Shown: positions 8,182-17,029, counted from the stretch's first letter. The stretch: DNA of 64,000 nt from Candidatus Fredericiella danica (GCA_016713335.1 JADJPH010000111.1:62001-126000), one strand, 5' to 3'. The notes: generated by a model not told the origin, from the letters alone. A program made the numbers and translations.

Positions 8182-9240
8182 CCGCACGATCGTCTGTCCC
8201 TCCGGCGTGTCGAGCACACGCCAACCGTGTGTCGCAATCTCCTCGCGCAGCCGATCTGACGCCGCCCAATCACGCTGGTTGCGCGCGGCCTCGCGTTGCA
8301 CAAGCAAGAGTGCGACTGCCTCTTCCGGTTCATCCGCGACCGGCCGCGCACCTTCACCTCCTCTGCGCGCCTCAACGGCCATTTCCCATGCCACGGCGGG
8401 GATGCCTTCACCGGCCACTGGCAACCTGAAGGCGCCCATTTCATTGAGTGCGAAATGCGAACCTGAGCGGTGCACCTGGGTCCCCTGCGTCGTGATCACC
8501 GTCACGTGCCCTCCACCTAGCACCGTGCACTGCCCTTGCACCAAATCGATCATGAGCGCCGTGTGTTCGTCAATACCGACGACGGTGTAGTCGCCCTGGT
8601 GTGAAGGGAGCACTTGTAGCAGGGACTCGAAGCGCGGCTGCCCCAGGTAACAACGGCTGGTGTCGAGCGCCTCGCCGCCGTCACGGTTGTTCCAGTGAGG
8701 AACAAAGACGATGGATAGACCAAAATCCCCCAATAAGTCCAAACCTGGCTTCCAATGCAAATCCTCGCCGACTTTATAGATCTCGTAGATCGGGATCGTA
8801 TACCGGCTGACGGCGAGTGTGGCGGCGCTTGCCAGCAGGAGCGCCGCACCTTGCCGGTGTGCCGCGCGGGTAACGTCCCAGACGATGGCGTCGCGCAGTT
8901 GGCGTGCTGCGTAGGTTGGACTGCCCGGCCCCATGAAAATCGCGTCGCCCGCCGCCGCGCTGGCTGCTAATCCAGGATCGTCAGGTGAAAAGCCGGTGCC
9001 CCGTTTGCGTGCCGGGATAACGGAGACTTTCGGCTGGAAATTCTGCAACCTGTGTTCCAGATAGCGGCCCACCTGTCCGGCAACGTAGTCTGAATTAGGT
9101 TCAAACCCTGCCGGCGTCTCTAGAATGGAAACTTCGATTGGGGCCTGCATTTGGGAGAAGACCCGGTGATAGATCTTCTGTGCACCCGGCGCGGTTTCGC
9201 CTGATCCAAAGAGCACGATGGGGCCCGGATTCACACACAT
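8179..9240 (-). CDS. peptidase S51/type 1 glutamine amidotransferase-like protein with CysRS-like C-terminal tail
   Basis: 353 residues. The N-terminal part (about 1-250) has the layout of the S51/cyanophycinase and class I amidotransferase-like fold: PIVLFGSGETAPG, ILETPAGFEPNS, a GDAIFMGPGSPTYAARQL turn, and LLLASAATLAVS, where Ser in ASAA sits at the nucleophile position. The last 50 residues (LLVQREAARNQRDWAASDRL, then EEIATHGWRVLDTPEGQTIVR) match the C-terminal helical element of cysteinyl-tRNA synthetase (L..R..AR..KDWA.AD..R..L...G..L.D...GT..R). No synthetase catalytic domain is present. The start overlaps the end of the upstream hydrolase gene by 10 bases, so the two are co-transcribed. 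The hydrolytic activity is inferred and the substrate unknown. Confidence 0.7.
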   Translation of the reverse strand: MCVNPGPIVLFGSGETAPGAQKIYHRVFSQMQAPIEVSILETPAGFEPNSDYVAGQVGRYLEHRLQNFQPKVSVIPARKRGTGFSPDDPGLAASAAAGDAIFMGPGSPTYAARQLRDAIVWDVTRAAHRQGAALLLASAATLAVSRYTIPIYEIYKVGEDLHWKPGLDLLGDFGLSIVFVPHWNNRDGGEALDTSRCYLGQPRFESLLQVLPSHQGDYTVVGIDEHTALMIDLVQGQCTVLGGGHVTVITTQGTQVHRSGSHFALNEMGAFRLPVAGEGIPAVAWEMAVEARRGGEGARPVADEPEEAVALLLVQREAARNQRDWAASDRLREEIATHGWRVLDTPEGQTIVR

Positions 9241-10154
9241 AGCGACTTACTCCATTTGAGCATAAGTTCTGCGAGGGCAACGGGACGGTGAACGTGAATG
9301 TCGTGAGCCGTGTTGTCGAACCACTCAATCTGCACGTTCGGCAACCCTGCGGACGCGGCTTCGACCTGCATCCGCTTTGCTGCCATCCAGGTTGGGTTGC
9401 TGTGATCTTCGGCCACTGCAATCAGTACCGGCGTATTGACAAGGAATACAGTTCCTGCGGCCGCTGCTCCCAAAGTGCGCGCAGGATCGCCATGTGCCGA
9501 TCAAGCGACAGCCATGGCCGCACACTTCCATCCGGCAGCATTTCGAAGTTTCCCTAGGGTCGCTTCGATCCCGGCCTCGGTCCAGTCGGAGTGCATCAGG
9601 CGGATGCGCTCCGCAAGAAAAGCGCGCTGGACGCCGAGCCAATCGGGCGGTCGGAGTTGCTCCGCCACTTTTTCCCACTCCCCGTCGGGTCGTGACTGCA
9701 GGTCTATATAGCCACCATCGACGAAGATCAGACCCGCTGCGTGTCCGGGATAGCGTGCACCAAAGTCAAGCAGGACATTGCCACCCCATGACTGCCCTGC
9801 GACCATCGGCTGGTTGAGGTGTAGGGCGTCAAGTAAGGAGGCCAAATCGTCACTGACTGAGGCGAAGTCATAGCCTGTTGCCGGCTTGTCGCTGAGCCCA
9901 TGTCCCCGCTGATCAACCGCCAGCACCGGATGTCCATGACGGGCAAGCACTTGCGCAACGCCATCCCAGGTACGCGCATTGCTGGCGAGGCCATGCAGGA
10001 GCACAAATGGCTGCTTTTGCCCCTCCCAGGCGCGGGTGTGAAGACGGAGCTTTGACTCCCCGGATCCCACCTGCACCCAACGCTGCACCGGCCCCACATT
10101 CTCGGATCCGAAGGGTTGAGAATGGAATTCATACTCCTGTGTTTCTGTCCACAT
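9231..10154 (-). CDS. alpha/beta-fold hydrolase (two frameshifts)
   Basis: Alpha/beta hydrolase signatures: PFVLLHGLASNARTWD (oxyanion HG), VLAVDQRGHGLSDKP, nucleophile elbow VAGQSWGGNV (Ser in G-Q-S-W-G), acid in VLIAVAEDHSN, and His in TAHDIHVHRP. The start MWTETQEYEF at 10154 has AGGA 9 bases upstream; another Met lies at 10175. The frame shifts twice: near 9542 (..GKLRN continues MLPDGSVRPW) and near 9440 (..RPQE continues FLVNTPVLIAVAED). The restored length of about 307 residues is normal. Substrate unknown. It heads a two-gene operon with the peptidase-like gene and is divergent from the Fur-family gene. Confidence 0.8.
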
Positions 10155-10170
10155 ACGGCGTATCCTGTCT

Positions 10171-10194
10171 TGCAAATCATTCGCAACTGCAAAT
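10171..10194. promoter_or_regulatory. paired TGCAAAT half-sites upstream of the Zur-like gene
   Basis: TGCAAAT occurs at 10171-10177 and 10188-10194 in the short gap between the hydrolase and Fur-family starts. The complement ATTTGCA occurs twice upstream of znuA (10702-10708 and 10712-10718). The shared heptamer suggests common regulation by the Fur-family protein. Confidence 0.4.
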
Positions 10195-10210
10195 AAAAGG
10201 TGATGAGTTC

Positions 10211-10657
10211 ATGAGCATGAGTAAGTCTGGCGGCGCAATGCTGATTGAAGAGTTGAAATCTCGCGGGATCCGCGTGACCCCTCAACGCGCCATTATTCTC
10301 GACGTGATTCAACGCAATCCTGGCCATTTAACCGCGGAAGAGGTCTATGCCGAAGTGCAGCGGATCAACGCCTATATCAACCTGGCTACAGTCTATCGCA
10401 CCCTCGAGTTGCTCAAAGAGCTCGACTTAATCACCGAATCTGATATGGGTACGGGCGCAGCCCAATTTGCATTACGGACGCATGGCCCGCACCATCATGC
10501 CATCTGCCGGACCTGCGGCCGTTCATTTGAGTTTCCACACCCCCTGTTGGCGCCCCTCATCGAGCAACTGGATAGCAAATTCGAGTTTGTGGCGGATGCG
10601 CACCATATCGTGATCTTTGGCTGGTGTCATCGTTGTCTGCCGGCGAGCGGCCGCTAG
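10211..10657 (+). CDS. zur: Fur-family metalloregulator, probable zinc uptake regulator
   Basis: 148 residues. ATG 10211 is preceded by AAAAGGTGATG, which decides the start. The winged helix covers about residues 10-85 (SRGIRVTPQRAIILDVIQ...HLTAEEVYAEVQ..N..I.LATVYRTLELL). The dimerisation domain has HGPHHHAICRTCG and FGWCHRC, two C-x2-C pairs forming the structural zinc site. The downstream genes are a zinc-type ABC uptake system, so the Zur assignment comes from context; iron or manganese sensing cannot be excluded from sequence alone. It is expected to repress znuA when metal-loaded. Confidence 0.75.
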   Translation: MSMSKSGGAMLIEELKSRGIRVTPQRAIILDVIQRNPGHLTAEEVYAEVQRINAYINLATVYRTLELLKELDLITESDMGTGAAQFALRTHGPHHHAICRTCGRSFEFPHPLLAPLIEQLDSKFEFVADAHHIVIFGWCHRCLPASGR

Positions 10658-10687
10658 ACAATCTCTCAATATCGTGGGACAGCGTAC

Positions 10688-10718
10688 ATACAAATATTTG
10701 TATTTGCATATATTTGCA
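10688..10718. promoter_or_regulatory. AT-rich palindromic operator upstream of znuA
   Basis: ATACAAATATTTGTAT (10688-10703) is a perfect 16-base palindrome, followed at once by two ATTTGCA motifs at 10702-10708 and 10712-10718. It lies about 70 bases before the znuA start, in the only gap of the zinc locus, and is the best candidate Zur binding region. Confidence 0.6.
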
Positions 10719-10770
10719 TCTACCGTTGTGGTGTTTTTGCCGGCGGCGTCTGTCCAGAAAGGATTTCCAT

Positions 10771-11802
10771 ATGATGTATCTTCGCCGGACTGCCCTGGTG
10801 TTGTCCGTAGGTTTGCTCACGGCTCTCGTTTTTGCAGGGTGCACCGGTGCTGCACCCCAAACCACCTCCACTGATGCCGGTGGGGCGCAAAAGTTGCGGA
10901 TCGTCACCACTGTGTCACCTGTCACCAACATCGTGTACAACATTGCGGGAGACAAGGCAGAGGTGTCGGGCATCGTGCCAGAGGGGGTCAACTCACATAC
11001 CTTCGAACCCGCGCCCTCGGATGCCAAAAAACTGGCCAGCGCGGATCTTGTGTTTGTCAACGGCTTGAAGTTGGAAGAGCCCACGATCAAACTGGCCGAG
11101 GCCAACCTGAAAGAGGGCGCACAGATCGTGGCCCTGGGTGAGCAGACGGTGACGCCGGACCAATATGTCTATGACTTCTCATTCCCCAAGGAGGCCGGCA
11201 GCCCCAATCCGCACCTGTGGCCAAACCCGTTCTATTCATTGCGCTATGCCGAGATCGTGCGGGATACGCTGTCACAACGTGACCCGGCCAATGCAGACTA
11301 CTATTCGGACAACTACACTGCCTTCAGTGCGCGCATTGAAGCACTGGATGCGGCGATCAAGGCCACCATCGCCTCCATCCCGGAAGAAAATCGCAAATTG
11401 CTTACCTACCATGATTCGTGGGCATATTTTGCACCCCTGTACGGGATGACTGTCGTCGGCGCAATTCAGCCGTCCGATTTCGCGGAGCCTTCGGCACAGG
11501 ATATCGCGAAGATGATCGTACAGATTCGCGACGAAAACGTGCCCGCGATTTTTGGTTCTGAGGTCTTTCCTTCGCCAGTGTTGGAACAGATTGCGCGCGA
11601 AACAGGGGCCGACTATGTAGACGACCTCCGCGACGACGATTTGCCAGGAGATCCTGGCGAAGCATCGCATTCGTACCTCGGGCTGATGAAGGAAAACATG
11701 CGCATCATGGCGGCAGCACTCGGCGGCGACCCATCGATCATTGCTTCGTTTGACGCATCAAATATACCTGGTGCAGATGCACAGGTCGAGCAGAGCCAAT
11801 AG
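10771..11802 (+). CDS. znuA: zinc ABC transporter substrate-binding lipoprotein
   Basis: 343 residues. ATG 10771 has AGAAAGGA about 8 bases upstream. Signal peptide with lipobox LVFAGC, so it is lipid-anchored outside the membrane. The cluster A-I binding-protein fold shows three His ligands: EGVNSHTFEPAPSD, SPNPHLWPNP and LTYHDSWAYFAP, with an acid in IFGSEVFPSPV. A histidine at the third position (YHDSW) is typical of zinc-specific ZnuA rather than manganese-binding homologues. The His-rich loop of many ZnuA proteins is absent. It delivers Zn2+ to ZnuB/ZnuC. An Ala/Gln/Thr-rich stretch links the lipid anchor to the domain. Confidence 0.88.
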   Translation: MMYLRRTALVLSVGLLTALVFAGCTGAAPQTTSTDAGGAQKLRIVTTVSPVTNIVYNIAGDKAEVSGIVPEGVNSHTFEPAPSDAKKLASADLVFVNGLKLEEPTIKLAEANLKEGAQIVALGEQTVTPDQYVYDFSFPKEAGSPNPHLWPNPFYSLRYAEIVRDTLSQRDPANADYYSDNYTAFSARIEALDAAIKATIASIPEENRKLLTYHDSWAYFAPLYGMTVVGAIQPSDFAEPSAQDIAKMIVQIRDENVPAIFGSEVFPSPVLEQIARETGADYVDDLRDDDLPGDPGEASHSYLGLMKENMRIMAAALGGDPSIIASFDASNIPGADAQVEQSQ

Positions 11803-11823
11803 GCGCCCAAACGGAGGCAACCG

Positions 11824-12709
11824 ATGGAACCACTTGTCGAACTGCGTAATGTCAGCTTCGGCTATAATGCGACGCAGGTGATCGAGAACGTTTCGCTACA
11901 TCTGCATCACGGCCAGTTTGCAGCCATTGTGGGACCAAGTGGAGCCGGCAAGTCGAGCCTGCTCAAACTTGTGCTTGGATCGCTGCGTCCCACGCACGGG
12001 TCGATCATCATCGATGGTCAACGCGTCGATGGGCAGACGGCGCCGCGGGTCGCCTATGTGCCGCAACTGGAGACGATCGACTGGAATTTTCCGGTGACGG
12101 TTGAGCAGGTCGTATTTATGGGGACGCGTACGCCGTTCCGGCTGGTGGCCGTGGCCCACCGCTGAGGATAAGCGCCGTGTTCAGGCGGTGCTCCACCGGC
12201 TCGGCATCGAGGATCTGGCCAAACGCCACATCCGCAACCTGTCGGGCGGCCAACAACAACGCGTCTTTTTGGCCCGTGCCTTGATTGCCGATCCCGAACT
12301 GCTGGTGCTGGATGAGCCGACGAGCGGCGTCGATATGCGCACCGCCGAAAATGTACTCCATCTACTTGCCGATCTCAACCAGCAAGGGATCACGATCTTG
12401 ATGACAACCCACGACCTGAATGCTGCCGCAGCACACCTGCCGTGGGTCATCTGCCTGAACCGACAACTGATCGCCGAAGGGGCGCCTGAGCACGTCTTCA
12501 CCGAGGAGACGCTCAACCGCACCTACGAAGGTGACATGATGGTCATCCACCAGGATGGCTTGCTCTTGATCTACCAGCGCCCACATAGCCACACCCATCA
12601 GGATTTGATTCCAAACCCGGTGCAGGGCCACGAACAGCGCTATCCAAAGGATGACCATCTCGGTTCACGGCGCCAAATTGAGGAAATGACCTATGACCTG
12701 GTTGCTTGA
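11824..12709 (+). CDS. znuC: zinc ABC transporter ATP-binding protein (frameshifted)
   Basis: ATPase with Walker A GPSGAGKSS (about residues 38-46), Q-loop VPQLETIDW, signature NLSGGQQQRVFLARAL, Walker B LLVLDEPTSGVD and switch TTHD. The frame breaks in a G run at 12120-12123: removing one G joins VVFMG to RVRRSGWWPW, a sequence typical of this subfamily. The restored protein has about 294 residues, with a C-terminal extension containing HSHTHQD. It lies 21 bases after znuA and overlaps znuB by 17 bases, so it is part of the same operon. It powers Zn2+ import from the cytoplasmic face. Confidence 0.88.
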
Positions 12710-13541
12710 ACCATTCCAGTTTGAGTTTTTTCGGACAGGCACCCTGGCGGCGCTAACGGCGGGCATCTTGTGCGGGATGCTTGGCGTCTATATCGTCTTG
12801 CGCGGGATGAGCTATATCGGGCACGGCTTGTCACATGCGATCTTTGGTGGCGCTGTGGTATCGTTTGTGATGCAGTGGAACTTCTATCTGGGCGCGGGTC
12901 TCTGGGGTTTTCTCTCCGCGGTGCTGATTCAGCAGACGGTGCGCAGGACCCAGATCACCGCAGATGCCGCCATTGGCGTGATCACAACGGCAAGTTTTGC
13001 AATCGGCGTCGCCCTGATCAGCCAGTATCGTCGCTTTACGCGTTCCTTCGACGCCGCGCTCTTTGGCAATATCCTTGGCGTGCAGTGGAGTGATGTGCTC
13101 GTCATGATGGCCGTGACGGCAACGGTGGCAATCATCATCTTCTTTGCTTACAAACAACTGCTCTTCACGACGTTCGACGCCGAGGTTGCCCAGGTCTATG
13201 GGGTGCGGACGCAATGGATCGATACATTGTTTGCGCTGATGCTGGCTGCAGCGATTATTGTGTCCATGCAAGTGCTTGGCGTGACCCTGATTGCCGCGGC
13301 CCTGGTGATTCCCGCGATTACGGCACGACTGATGACCGATAGTTTCAGCCGGATGTTGTTCCTGTCGGTGGGCATTGGCGCGGTCAGCGGTGTGCTGGGG
13401 ATGTTTTTCAGTTACTATCTGGACGTGGCCAGCGGCGCCACAATTGTGCTGTTGCAGTCGGCGATCTTTGGTGTCGTACTTACCGTTGAATCAATGCGCA
13501 AAGTGGCCGCCCGCCGGTTGACCCATACCCATGTCGACTAG
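12693..13541 (+). CDS. znuB: zinc ABC transporter permease
   Basis: 282 residues, seven or eight membrane segments, ABC-3 permease family (MTWLLEPFQFEFFRTGTLAA, then GILCGMLGVYIVLRGMSYIGH). The conserved G.SHA.F.G motif (HGLSHAIFGGAVV) and VLGVTLIAAALVIPAITARL are present. The C-terminus is His-rich (THTHVD). It overlaps both znuC and the next gene rsmA. It forms the channel for Zn2+ across the cytoplasmic membrane. Confidence 0.92.
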   Translation: MTWLLEPFQFEFFRTGTLAALTAGILCGMLGVYIVLRGMSYIGHGLSHAIFGGAVVSFVMQWNFYLGAGLWGFLSAVLIQQTVRRTQITADAAIGVITTASFAIGVALISQYRRFTRSFDAALFGNILGVQWSDVLVMMAVTATVAIIIFFAYKQLLFTTFDAEVAQVYGVRTQWIDTLFALMLAAAIIVSMQVLGVTLIAAALVIPAITARLMTDSFSRMLFLSVGIGAVSGVLGMFFSYYLDVASGATIVLLQSAIFGVVLTVESMRKVAARRLTHTHVD

Positions 13542-14382
13542 TTCGATCCCACCCAAGAAATCGCTTGGCCAGAACTTTCTGGTGGATGGCGCTTATCTTG
13601 CGCGCATTGTGGCCGCAGCAGACCTGGCGCCCACGGATCTTGTGCTCGAGATCGGTCCCGGGCATGGGGTGCTCACCCAACCGTTAGCGGCAGCGGCAGC
13701 GGGGGTTGCGGCGGTGGAACTGGATGACCGGCTGATTGCACCCCTACAGGCCACCTTCGCCAGCCAGACAAACGTGATGATCGTGCACGGCGACATCCTT
13801 GAACTTGAGCCGGGCGCAGTGATCGATACACTGGCAGCACACCTTGCTGCGGCGTCTCGCTTACCAACATCGATTCCGGCTCGGCAACCGCCCTACAAGG
13901 TCGTGGCCAACCTGCCTTATTACATCACGAGTGCGGTCCTGCGACAGTTGCTCGAAGCCAGCCGGCCACCCGACAAACTTGTACTGCTGGTTCAACTCGA
14001 AGTGGCGCAGCGGATCTGCGCGGCGCCCGGAGATATGTCTCTGCTGGCAATCAGCGTCCAGTATTATGCGGAACCGCACTTCGTGCACAAAGTACCGGCT
14101 GGCGCGTTCCGCCCTGCCCCAAAGGTGGACAGTGCGATCCTTGCCCTGGACCGGCGCGCAACCCCTGCCGTCGACGTTGCGCCTGAACCATTTTTTCGCG
14201 TTGTTCGCGCCGGCTTTGGCCAGAAACGCAAGCAATTGCTGAACAGCCTTGCCGCAGGGCTCGGCGCCCCCAAGGATGCAATTCGATCTGCGTTGCTGCG
14301 CGCAAACATCGATCCCACACGCCGGGCGGAGACCCTCACCCTGGCTGAGTGGGGCGCGCTGTGCAACGCACTATCAGCATAG
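13531..14382 (+). CDS. rsmA: 16S rRNA dimethyladenosine transferase
   Basis: 283 residues. SAM-binding motif LVLEIGPGHGVLTQPL and catalytic NLPYY (VVANLPYYITSAVL), with the N-terminal KKSLGQNFLVD that marks KsgA/RsmA. The C-terminal helical domain (RAGFGQKRKQLLNSLAAGLG) is complete. It dimethylates two adjacent adenines near the 3' end of 16S rRNA during 30S maturation. Its ATG lies inside the end of znuB (11-base overlap), so it is probably translated as the last gene of the zinc operon. A housekeeping gene at the end of a zinc-regulated unit is unusual, but an internal promoter is possible. Confidence 0.95.
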   Translation: MSTSSIPPKKSLGQNFLVDGAYLARIVAAADLAPTDLVLEIGPGHGVLTQPLAAAAAGVAAVELDDRLIAPLQATFASQTNVMIVHGDILELEPGAVIDTLAAHLAAASRLPTSIPARQPPYKVVANLPYYITSAVLRQLLEASRPPDKLVLLVQLEVAQRICAAPGDMSLLAISVQYYAEPHFVHKVPAGAFRPAPKVDSAILALDRRATPAVDVAPEPFFRVVRAGFGQKRKQLLNSLAAGLGAPKDAIRSALLRANIDPTRRAETLTLAEWGALCNALSA

Positions 14383-14447
14383 TGGCGTTGCTGGCTCGCT
14401 CTTGCTAGAATGATGCTATCGGCATTCTGTTACGGGTGGTGGGTGAC

Positions 14448-15848
14448 ATGTCAACCGCAGAGGGCGCAGAGAACACCGGAGCGCTTGTAGCCAATCCCCT
14501 AAGCGAACGTGAGATGGAAGTTGCCAACCTTTTGGTGACCGGCGCCAGCAATGCCGAAATCGCACGTGATCTGGTGATTAGCCCACATACCGTCAAAGTC
14601 CATCTCCGCAACATCTTTGACAAGTTGCAGGTCAGCAGTCGCACCGAAGCATCGATGATGTTGGTCCAGCGTGGCTGGGTAACCGTGCCGGGCGTTGAGC
14701 ATATCGGGAGCGAACCCCATGAAAGCTCGCCACCACCGCCGCCCGAGCCGTTGCCGCTCGCAAACCTCCCCATGACGGTGAGCCGGTGGCAAACCCCATA
14801 CCTGGTTGTCGCATTTCTTCTCTGTATCTTCCTGCTCGCATTGCCACACCTGGCGGTGCTTGCACAGTCGTCCACCAATCTATTGACAGATGCCGCAACC
14901 CCACGAGCAGGTCCCGCTATGGTGCGGACGCTGCCACGCTGGGAACAACGGACACCGCTCCCAGGCGCAAGAAGCCGGTTGATCACCGTGGGCGTTGGGA
15001 ATCGCATCTATGCCATTGGCGGCGAAGATGAAAACGGCAATGCCGTTCACTCGGTTGTGTCGTATGACCTTTCGATCAATGACTGGGAGCCGGTGGCGCC
15101 GCTCCCTGCGGCACTGGCAAATGCAACTGCAACCGTGATCGGGGATCAGATCTACGTCGCAGGTGGCAGTCAAAACGGCGACGCGCCGGGCGTCCAGGTG
15201 TTGTCAGATAAACTCTATCGCTACGACACGCTGACAAATCAGTGGCAGGAAGCACGCACGCTGCCCTACCCAATCGCCGGCGCTGCATTGGTGGCCGATG
15301 GCAGTCTACTCTACCTGATTGGCGGTTGGGACGGCCAAAAGATGCGAGACGAGATCTGGCGGACACAGACGGAACCGACCCTTGGCGACACAACCTGGGA
15401 AAGGGTTGGGCATCTCAGCAAAGCGCGCGCTTTTTTGGGCGCGGCGCCGGTGGGCAGTGAAATCTATCTGGCCGGCGGTTTTGACGGCCAACGCGAGTTG
15501 GATCTCGTTGAAGTCTTTGATCCGGAACTGGCTGAGACACGCCAGTTGCCCGCGATGGGAGAAGCGCGCGGCGGTCTGGTCCTACTCGGCGATGGCCTTG
15601 CCCTCTACGCACTTGGTGGTGGTTGGACCAGACCCCTGACCACCCATGAGCGGTTCGATCTGATCTCAGAAACCTGGAGTAATTTTCCGTCACCCATTGG
15701 CGAAGAATGGCGCAACCTGGGCGCCGCCGCCGTCGACGGCAAGCTCCACCTCTTGGGCGGATGGAGTGGGGCGCCGCTTGATTCGCACCTGGAGTATCAG
15801 AGTTCGTTCCGTGCGCTGCTGCCCGTCATCAGTAACGATGAGCAATAA
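14448..15848 (+). CDS. membrane protein with N-terminal LuxR HTH and C-terminal Kelch propeller
   Basis: 466 residues from ATG 14448 (GGTGG a few bases upstream; an in-frame GTG at 14436 is possible). Residues about 18-80 form a complete LuxR/GerE HTH (LSEREMEVANLLVTGASNAE, then IARDLVISPHTVKVHLRNIF). A Pro-rich linker leads to one membrane segment at about 118-140 (YLVVAFLLCIFLLALPHLAV). The rest is a beta-propeller of five or six Kelch repeats with GG doublets followed by spaced Tyr/Trp (IYAIGGEDENG, IYVAGGSQNG, LYLIGGWDG, IYLAGGFDG, LYALGGGW, LHLLGGWSG). Inferred topology: DNA-binding domain in the cytoplasm, propeller outside. No receiver or kinase is adjacent. The ligand of the propeller and the target genes are unknown. 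Confidence 0.85.
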   Translation: MSTAEGAENTGALVANPLSEREMEVANLLVTGASNAEIARDLVISPHTVKVHLRNIFDKLQVSSRTEASMMLVQRGWVTVPGVEHIGSEPHESSPPPPPEPLPLANLPMTVSRWQTPYLVVAFLLCIFLLALPHLAVLAQSSTNLLTDAATPRAGPAMVRTLPRWEQRTPLPGARSRLITVGVGNRIYAIGGEDENGNAVHSVVSYDLSINDWEPVAPLPAALANATATVIGDQIYVAGGSQNGDAPGVQVLSDKLYRYDTLTNQWQEARTLPYPIAGAALVADGSLLYLIGGWDGQKMRDEIWRTQTEPTLGDTTWERVGHLSKARAFLGAAPVGSEIYLAGGFDGQRELDLVEVFDPELAETRQLPAMGEARGGLVLLGDGLALYALGGGWTRPLTTHERFDLISETWSNFPSPIGEEWRNLGAAAVDGKLHLLGGWSGAPLDSHLEYQSSFRALLPVISNDEQ

Positions 15849-15872
15849 CGGCTGGCAGCCGGTCGCCACTGC

Positions 15873-16910
15873 TTACCAATCTGCTTCGATATACCGAATC
15901 AGATCATCGGGTGTCGTCGTGTTGCGCACACGCACGCGCTCCAATTCGAATGGGGCGCCGGCACTCTGCTCCGTGCCTTGCTCCGTCGTGACGCCTCCCC
16001 AATAATGGGCGCTCGCAACAATGTCGATCGTCCGCTGGTCATAGTCGCCCGCAGGGTATGAGATGAAACGCGGCCGCACGCCCAATTCGTGCTGTAATGT
16101 TTCAAGGCTACCAAGTGCCTGCCAGACAAGATAATCGTCATCTTGACCTTTTAAGCTGGCGTGATTGCGGCTGTGCGATTCGATTGACATCCCTGCCGCC
16201 AACATCGCGCGTGCCATGTCCCAGCTCAAATAATCCGGACGCTCCTCATCGACAAAGTCCGTGACCACAAAGAAGGTGGCGCGCATGCCCCGTTCCTGCA
16301 ACAGTGGGAAAGCGTTGGTGTAGTTGTCGCGGTAACCATCGTCAAAGGTGATCACAACGGACTTATCCGGCAGCGGTGCGCCACGCGTCAAATACAGCAG
16401 CAAGTCGTACAGGCTGATAGTGGTGTATCCCTCTGCGCGCAGACGATCCAGGTGCGCGGCGAAAAGTTCGGGCGGCACGGACAAATCCGTGCGATAGACG
16501 TCCGCATCCGCCGGCGGCGTACTCAGGTAGTGATACATCAGGATTGGAATTCGCGCGGTGCGCTCAATGCCGTCTGGTGTCGGTTCAACCATTGGTGGCG
16601 GAGTGGGCGCAGGCGTGGCCGTCGCAACTGGCGTTGGAGTCGGCGTCGGCAAGCGATCGGCAAGCGTGATTACGTCTGGCGTCGACGTGACTGCAATGGA
16701 AGTTGCAGGATTTTCGGTGCTGGGTGCGAGTGTTGGCGCAATAAAAACCGTGGCCTCAGACGCCGCGACGGTTTCCGGCGTCAGCCGGACGAGCGCACCT
16801 GGCGCAATCGCCGGTACGCGTACACAGGCCACGAGCAAAACCGCCCCAAGCCCTACCAGCAATACAGAAATGACCAGCACGCGTACGCCACGCACACGAA
16901 GTTGTGCCAT
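15873..16910 (-). CDS. membrane-anchored polysaccharide deacetylase
   Basis: 345 residues from ATG 16910; starts at 16937 or GTG 16943 are also possible. A signal anchor (VLVISVLLVGLGAVLLVACV) may act as a lipobox. A Thr/Pro-rich linker of about 80 residues precedes a NodB domain: PILMYHYLS, then VVITFDDGYRDN (catalytic base and metal Asp in T-F-D-D), SIESHSRNHASL (S-H-S-x3-H metal ligands) and FISYPAGDYD. This is the CE4 family, which removes acetyl groups from N-acetylated cell-wall or capsule sugars outside the membrane. Active-site residues are intact, in contrast with the degenerate NodB-like domain at 59.5-60.1 kb. Confidence 0.88.
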   Translation of the reverse strand: MAQLRVRGVRVLVISVLLVGLGAVLLVACVRVPAIAPGALVRLTPETVAASEATVFIAPTLAPSTENPATSIAVTSTPDVITLADRLPTPTPTPVATATPAPTPPPMVEPTPDGIERTARIPILMYHYLSTPPADADVYRTDLSVPPELFAAHLDRLRAEGYTTISLYDLLLYLTRGAPLPDKSVVITFDDGYRDNYTNAFPLLQERGMRATFFVVTDFVDEERPDYLSWDMARAMLAAGMSIESHSRNHASLKGQDDDYLVWQALGSLETLQHELGVRPRFISYPAGDYDQRTIDIVASAHYWGGVTTEQGTEQSAGAPFELERVRVRNTTTPDDLIRYIEADW

Positions 16911-17029
16911 AAGTCTATGGTAACACGGCGATTTCATCGGCACAACTCATTTATCCGCGCAGCGCAGATAGCTCTGCAACTTTTGTCGTCAATCTATTTT
17001 TCATTCGGGTGGCGATTTTGATTTGGTGA

